From the NCBI GenBank assembly GCA_963745665.1, contig CAVUYE010000001.1:310001-374000 (forward strand): a stretch of 64,000 bases of DNA, read 5' to 3'. Numbering within the stretch: the stretch's first letter is position 1; every line of letters begins with the position of its first letter. The notes under the pieces are model-generated. The model had not been told where the DNA came from. It was given only the letters and a program-made list of their open reading frames with translations, and did not search any database. The translations under genes were made by a program, and so were the position numbers. The stretch is from Bog-473 sp963745665. GTDB lineage: Bacteria; Actinomycetota; Acidimicrobiia; Acidimicrobiales; RAAP-2. Below, piece after piece: positions 60,722 through 64,000 of this stretch.

Positions 60722-61286
60722 CAACTCACCAATGCGCCGATGGGAACCGACGGGGCGGATCCCGACAGGGTGAACCGCAATGAACCAATGCGAGATGAAG
60801 GTCGTCGCGCGAGCATCGGATTCGGGTGCACAGAAAATGCCCTCCCGGCCGCCGAGGCGGCGGCGCAGCCGCCGGCCGAGGCGAGGTCGGGCTTGATTCA
60901 GTAGAGAAGGATTGTCACAACTGGGATCGGATCTCTCCCGGCATGGGTTCGGATGTCCATCGGATCTTGGCTCCCCTTTAGGTTCTGAAGCCTCCTCTCC
61001 ACACCGCCTGCTGTCCCTAGTTGTCTCACCCTGTCCCTAGTTGTCTCAGCCGCTTCTTCAGTGCTGTTGGTGTCGTGCTGTGTTGCGCACTGTTCCACCT
61101 GCTCCTCACCGTGTTCGTTTCCTTGTCTGGCTTTCCGGTGTTTGTTCGTGACCTTCGGCGCCAAGGTTGAACGCTCATGCGCCTGATGACACCACCGCTC
61201 TGACCTGCATGTTGTCCGAAACGGGCTCGCTCAGAGGCTCTAGTAAGTGGGAGGGGTGTTTCTTCCCGCTCTGGAAGGGGCCGATC
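60722..61286. other. Non-coding stretch between IS256 and the excisionase gene
   Basis: About 565 bp. It contains the two 18-bp direct repeats at 61011-61048 and a GC-rich self-complementary run GGCGGCGGCGCAGCCGCCGG near 60850. A minus-strand frame at 60898-61164 runs through the direct repeats and is not convincing. Confidence 0.5.
61011..61048. repeat. Two direct 18-bp repeats near the integrase
   Basis: CTGTCCCTAGTTGTCTCA at 61011-61028 and at 61031-61048, spaced 20 bp start to start. Spacing of two helix turns and place beside xis and int fit arm-type or Xis binding sites. Confidence 0.6.
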
Positions 61287-61541
61287 ATGGATGTCTACAC
61301 AGTGGACACAACCGACGACGAGGCTGGGCCATCCGGCCGACTGCTGCTGACAGCGGAGGAGTTCGCCGATGCGCTGGCGATCTGCCGTACCAAGGTCTAC
61401 GAGCTGCTCCGCAACGGTCAGCTCGAGTCGATCCGGATCGGTTCCAGCCGCCGGATTCCGCGATCGGCCCTGGCCGAGTACGTCCAGCGCCTTCGAGTGG
61501 ACCAGAGTTGTACACCACGAAATTCCTCTGACATCGCCTGA
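61287..61541 (+). CDS. Excisionase-type (MerR-like HTH) DNA-binding protein
   Basis: 84 aa from ATG at 61287 (an upstream frame is open). LLTAEEFADALAICRTKVYE, LLRNGQLESIRIGSSRRIPR and SALAEYVQRL form the helix-turn-helix/excisionase domain. It precedes the integrase by 67 bp. Likely Xis, controlling excision of the island. Confidence 0.85.
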   Translation: MDVYTVDTTDDEAGPSGRLLLTAEEFADALAICRTKVYELLRNGQLESIRIGSSRRIPRSALAEYVQRLRVDQSCTPRNSSDIA

Positions 61542-61608
61542 GAGAGGTCAACCGTTCTAGGGGATGGGCCACGTTTGCCCGAGCAGAAATTGGCTGAAGG
61601 AGGACAGC

Positions 61609-62903
61609 GTGACACGAGGTCGTCGGGGTCCGGGGGAGGGATCGATCTACCGGCGCCAGAATGGACTCTGGGTGGGATCGGTCGACCTGGGGCTGATCGA
61701 CGGGAAACGAAAGCGCCGATGGGTCTACGGGCAATCCCAAGGAGAGGTCCGCGACAAGCTCCGTTCCCTGCAGCGTGTCGTGGCGTCAGGTGCGATGCCG
61801 GCGCCCGCCAACCTGACCGTCGGACGATTTCTCGACACCTGGCTGCACGAGTTCTTGCCGGGAACGGTGAGCCCGCGCACCGAGGACATCTACGCCAACA
61901 TCGTGCGGACGTATCTCGTGCCCACGGTGGGGTCGACGAAGCTAGGCAAGCTCACGCCGGCCGACGTGAGCCGCATGCTGGCCAGCCTCGAACGCTGTGG
62001 GTATGCACCTGAAACCCGTCGCAAGGCCCGCGCCGTCCTCCGCCGGGCACTCCGGCGGGCGGAGCAGGAGGGTATCGTCAGCCGCAACGTGGCGGCGATC
62101 GCCGACGGCCCCAAGGTGCCGCACCGTGAGGGCCGCACCCTGACCCCCGATCAGGCCAAGACCTTCCTCGGCGCCGTGAAGGGCAACCGGCTCGAGGCGG
62201 CGTACGTGGTCGCCCTCGCCCTTGGCCTGCGCCGTGGGGAGCTGCTGGCCTCTCCTGGTCCGACCTCGAGCTCGACGGCCCGATGCCCCTGGTGCGGATC
62301 CGGCGCCAGCTCCTGCGCCATCAAGGACAGGGGGTGCTGCTCTCAGAGCTCAAGACAGCGGGGAGCAGGCGCACGCTGCACCTGTCCGAGCCCGTGGTCC
62401 AGGCCCTCAGGGCACACCGTTCCCGTCAGGAGGAAGAGCGCATGACGGCCCGGGTGTGGCGTAATCCTGCTGCCTTGGTCTTCACATCGACGATCGGCAC
62501 GCCGCAGGATCCAGAGGTGTTCGGCAAGTCGGTGCCGCGGATCTGCAAGGAGCCCGGTCTCGGGCACTGGAGCATCCACGAGCTCCGGCACTCGTGTGCC
62601 TCGCTGTTGCTCGCCATGGGCGTGCCGCTCGAGGTCGTCTCCGACACGCTCGGCCACGCCTCCATCAGAGTGACCATGGACATCTACGGGCACCTGCTGG
62701 CGCCGGCCAAGATGCAGGCTGCCGAGGCGATGCGGCGAGCGCTGTGGCTCGAGGATCTCCCCGATTTCGATCCTTTGGCTGCACGTTTGGCTGCAGTCGC
62801 TCCCGCGGACGAGGCCGACAACATCGTGACCTCGGATGGAGTGGGCCGCCCGGGTCTCGATCCCGGCACCTTGGGATTAAAAGTCCCCTGCTCTTCCGGA
62901 TGA
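61609..62903 (+). pseudogene. Tyrosine-family site-specific integrase, single frameshift
   Basis: GTG at 61609 after GAAGGAGG. The N-terminal arm-binding part (GEGSIYRRQNGLWVGSVDL) and core-binding domain are followed by the catalytic domain: first Arg in VALALGLRRGELLA, then one base is missing near 62250; in the new frame HELRHSCASLLLAMG (H-x-x-R) and LGHASIRVTMDIYGH (His and Tyr) follow. Joined length about 430 aa. The reading frame ends inside the tRNA-Lys gene. Not an IntI-type integron integrase: no extra I2-like insert seen. Confidence 0.9.
62842..62870. other. Probable attachment site of the island (3' end of tRNA-Lys)
   Basis: Integrase genes lying next to the 3' end of a tRNA usually use that end as attB/attR. 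The integrase frame overlaps the tRNA. The matching direct repeat at the other end of the island was not found by eye. Confidence 0.55.
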
Positions 62904-62914
62904 GCTAGCGGCCC
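62842..62914 (-). tRNA. tRNA-Lys (anticodon UUU)
   Basis: 73 nt on the minus strand. Acceptor GGGCCGC pairs with GCGGCCC and a discriminator A; D arm GCTC/GAGC; anticodon loop CTTTTAA with TTT; T arm CCGGG/CCCGG. The T loop starts with A instead of the usual T54, and the first anticodon pair is G-A. CCA is not encoded. The 3' half is the side facing the integrase, as expected for a tRNA used as attachment site. Confidence 0.88.
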
Positions 62915-62964
62915 ACGCCTGCAAGATAACGGACAACCGGCCGCCCTCGCGCGACGGCCCGAGC

Positions 62965-63834
62965 TCAGCCGATCGCAGCAAGCCTCGGCAACACAGGTCC
63001 CCACTGCTCTTCGAGCCATTCGGAAGGTTCGGGACATGCCACTCGGATCACTATCGCCTGGACACCGGAGTCAGAGAGTGCCTCAGCCTCGCGCAAGATC
63101 GCGTCCGGTCCGGCATCGTCCGCCACTCCGATCAATGCCGTGACCTCGACCTGTCCGAAATCGCGGCCGACATCGTCGCAGTGTCGCCGCAACACGTCTA
63201 CCTTGTGCGCAACGGTCTCGACGTCGCCGATGATGTTGCAGGCGTCGGCGTACATTGCCACGAGGCGCAGCGTCTTGCGCTCTCCCCCACCACCGATGAG
63301 CACCCGTGGCCGGGGTGAGCTGACCGGTTGAGGGGAGCAAAGGGTCTCGGCCAGCTGGTAGTGGGTGCCCTCGTAGGGACCGTTGTCGTCACTCCACATC
63401 TGGAAGCAGATCTGGAGTGTCTCTTCCAGCCGCTCGTAGCGTTCACTCAGAGGTGGGAACGGCACGCCCAGCCCGCGATGCTCACGCTCGTACCAGGCGG
63501 CACCCAATCCGAGCTCGGCGCGGCCGCCCGACAGGACGTCGAGCGTCGTGATGGTCTTGGCCAGAAGTCCCGGGTGGCGGTAGGTCACGCCACCCACCAG
63601 AAGCCGGAAGCGCAATCGCTGCGTTTTTGCCGCAGCGAAGGAGAGTGCCGTGTACCCCTCGAGCATCGGCTCCTCAGCCGGCCAGAGCCACTCCATCTGG
63701 AACCAGTGATCCATGACCGACAAAGTGCGCACGCCGACGGCCTCGGCCGTCAGGGCCAGGTTGGCAAACGTCGGCCCGATCGCCTCCGGCCCGCCCGGCC
63801 AGGTGAAACGGGGCACATGGATGTCCAATTGCAT
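62965..63834 (-). CDS. LLM-class F420-dependent oxidoreductase
   Basis: 289 aa luciferase-like monooxygenase fold. LQLDIHVPRFTWPGG-type start, MDHWFQMEWLWP, RLLVGGVTYRHPGLLAKTIT, LDVLSGGRAELGLGAAWYE and RPRVLIGGGGERKTLRLVAM are the actinobacterial F420-family signatures. ATG at 63834 with GGAGG upstream; a longer frame is open to 63870. Substrate unknown. It marks the return to core sequence beyond the island. Confidence 0.87.
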   Translation of the reverse strand: MQLDIHVPRFTWPGGPEAIGPTFANLALTAEAVGVRTLSVMDHWFQMEWLWPAEEPMLEGYTALSFAAAKTQRLRFRLLVGGVTYRHPGLLAKTITTLDVLSGGRAELGLGAAWYEREHRGLGVPFPPLSERYERLEETLQICFQMWSDDNGPYEGTHYQLAETLCSPQPVSSPRPRVLIGGGGERKTLRLVAMYADACNIIGDVETVAHKVDVLRRHCDDVGRDFGQVEVTALIGVADDAGPDAILREAEALSDSGVQAIVIRVACPEPSEWLEEQWGPVLPRLAAIG

Positions 63835-64000
63835 GTCGTCCTCCGTCAATCGTGTCGAGCGTATCCACACGGTCTAGCCGGGTGATGGCCCGGTGCCACG
63901 CGCCCCGCGGCCACCAGTGAATCTCAGTTCGGGGTCGGCCAAAGCGAGCGCGGCGTCCGGCTGGGGCGGCGGCCACACCCCCGATCCCTCCCCCAAGAGG
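63835..64000. other. Right edge of window
   Basis: 166 bp of high-GC sequence upstream of the F420-type oxidoreductase. No complete gene; only partial frames reach the edge. Confidence 0.5.

Noticed and set aside
60898..61164. 88-aa minus-strand frame near xis
   Set aside because: It runs through the 18-bp direct repeats and shows no family features.
21458..62903. Island as prophage or conjugative element
   Set aside because: No capsid, portal, terminase, relaxase or type IV secretion genes; one tail-like gene is not enough.

Overview
The window comes from a high-GC actinobacterium, most likely of the class Acidimicrobiia or a close relative. Pointers to this are the mycothiol glycosyltransferase MshA, an NDMA-dependent zinc alcohol dehydrogenase, F420-type oxidoreductases, the rex-hemA-hemC-hemD-hemB-hemL order, and a secreted protein with the GY(W/L)LVG-DGG repeat common in that group. 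These are family-level inferences; no taxonomic marker gene is present.

Layout. (1) 1-10.1 kb is a continuous minus-strand run of housekeeping genes: XRE regulator, mshA, a YbjN-like gene, proC, a SAM hydroxide adenosyltransferase, rex, hemA, hemC, a cobA-hemD fusion, hemB and partial hemL. (2) 10.2-21.0 kb holds sod, a DksA/TraR zinc finger gene, a large RsbW-PAS-GAF-GAF-PP2C signalling protein, an aminotransferase V, a beta-propeller lipoprotein, two divergent citrate synthases with different N-terminal regulatory domains, a DUF4395 membrane protein and an NDMA-dependent ADH. Five +1 frameshifts cluster in 2 kb here, which looks like sequence error. (3) 21.4-60.9 kb is an accessory island of visibly lower GC with about 45 small unrelated genes in both orientations and three insertion sequences (IS630, IS110, IS256). 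(4) 61.0-62.9 kb is the island end: an excisionase-like gene, a frameshifted tyrosine integrase, and a tRNA-Lys(UUU) into which the integrase reading frame runs. (5) From 62.9 kb core-like sequence resumes with an F420-type oxidoreductase.

Main result. The island is punctuated by a degenerate repeat of about 30 bp, here called CBR (cassette-boundary repeat). I found about 35 clear copies and a few weak ones between 22.9 and 58.6 kb, all read on the plus strand. The pattern is a left arm such as TGTCCCAC, a core CCGGC(G/A), a variable spacer, and a right arm such as GGGGGCACC, TGGGACA or GGGATACC. The two arms form an inverted repeat whose bases change together between copies. Nearly every interval between copies holds one gene. 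For plus-strand genes the repeat starts 20-60 bp after the stop codon, as attC sites do in integron cassettes. The gene families (GNAT, VOC, cupin, DUF1801, YdeI, SDR, thioesterase, truncated globin, methyltransferases, sulfotransferases, tiny ORFs) resemble environmental integron cassettes. The repeats lack the canonical attC core, and no IntI-type integrase is visible. The island is therefore best described as an integron-like cassette array with a non-canonical site and an unknown recombinase.
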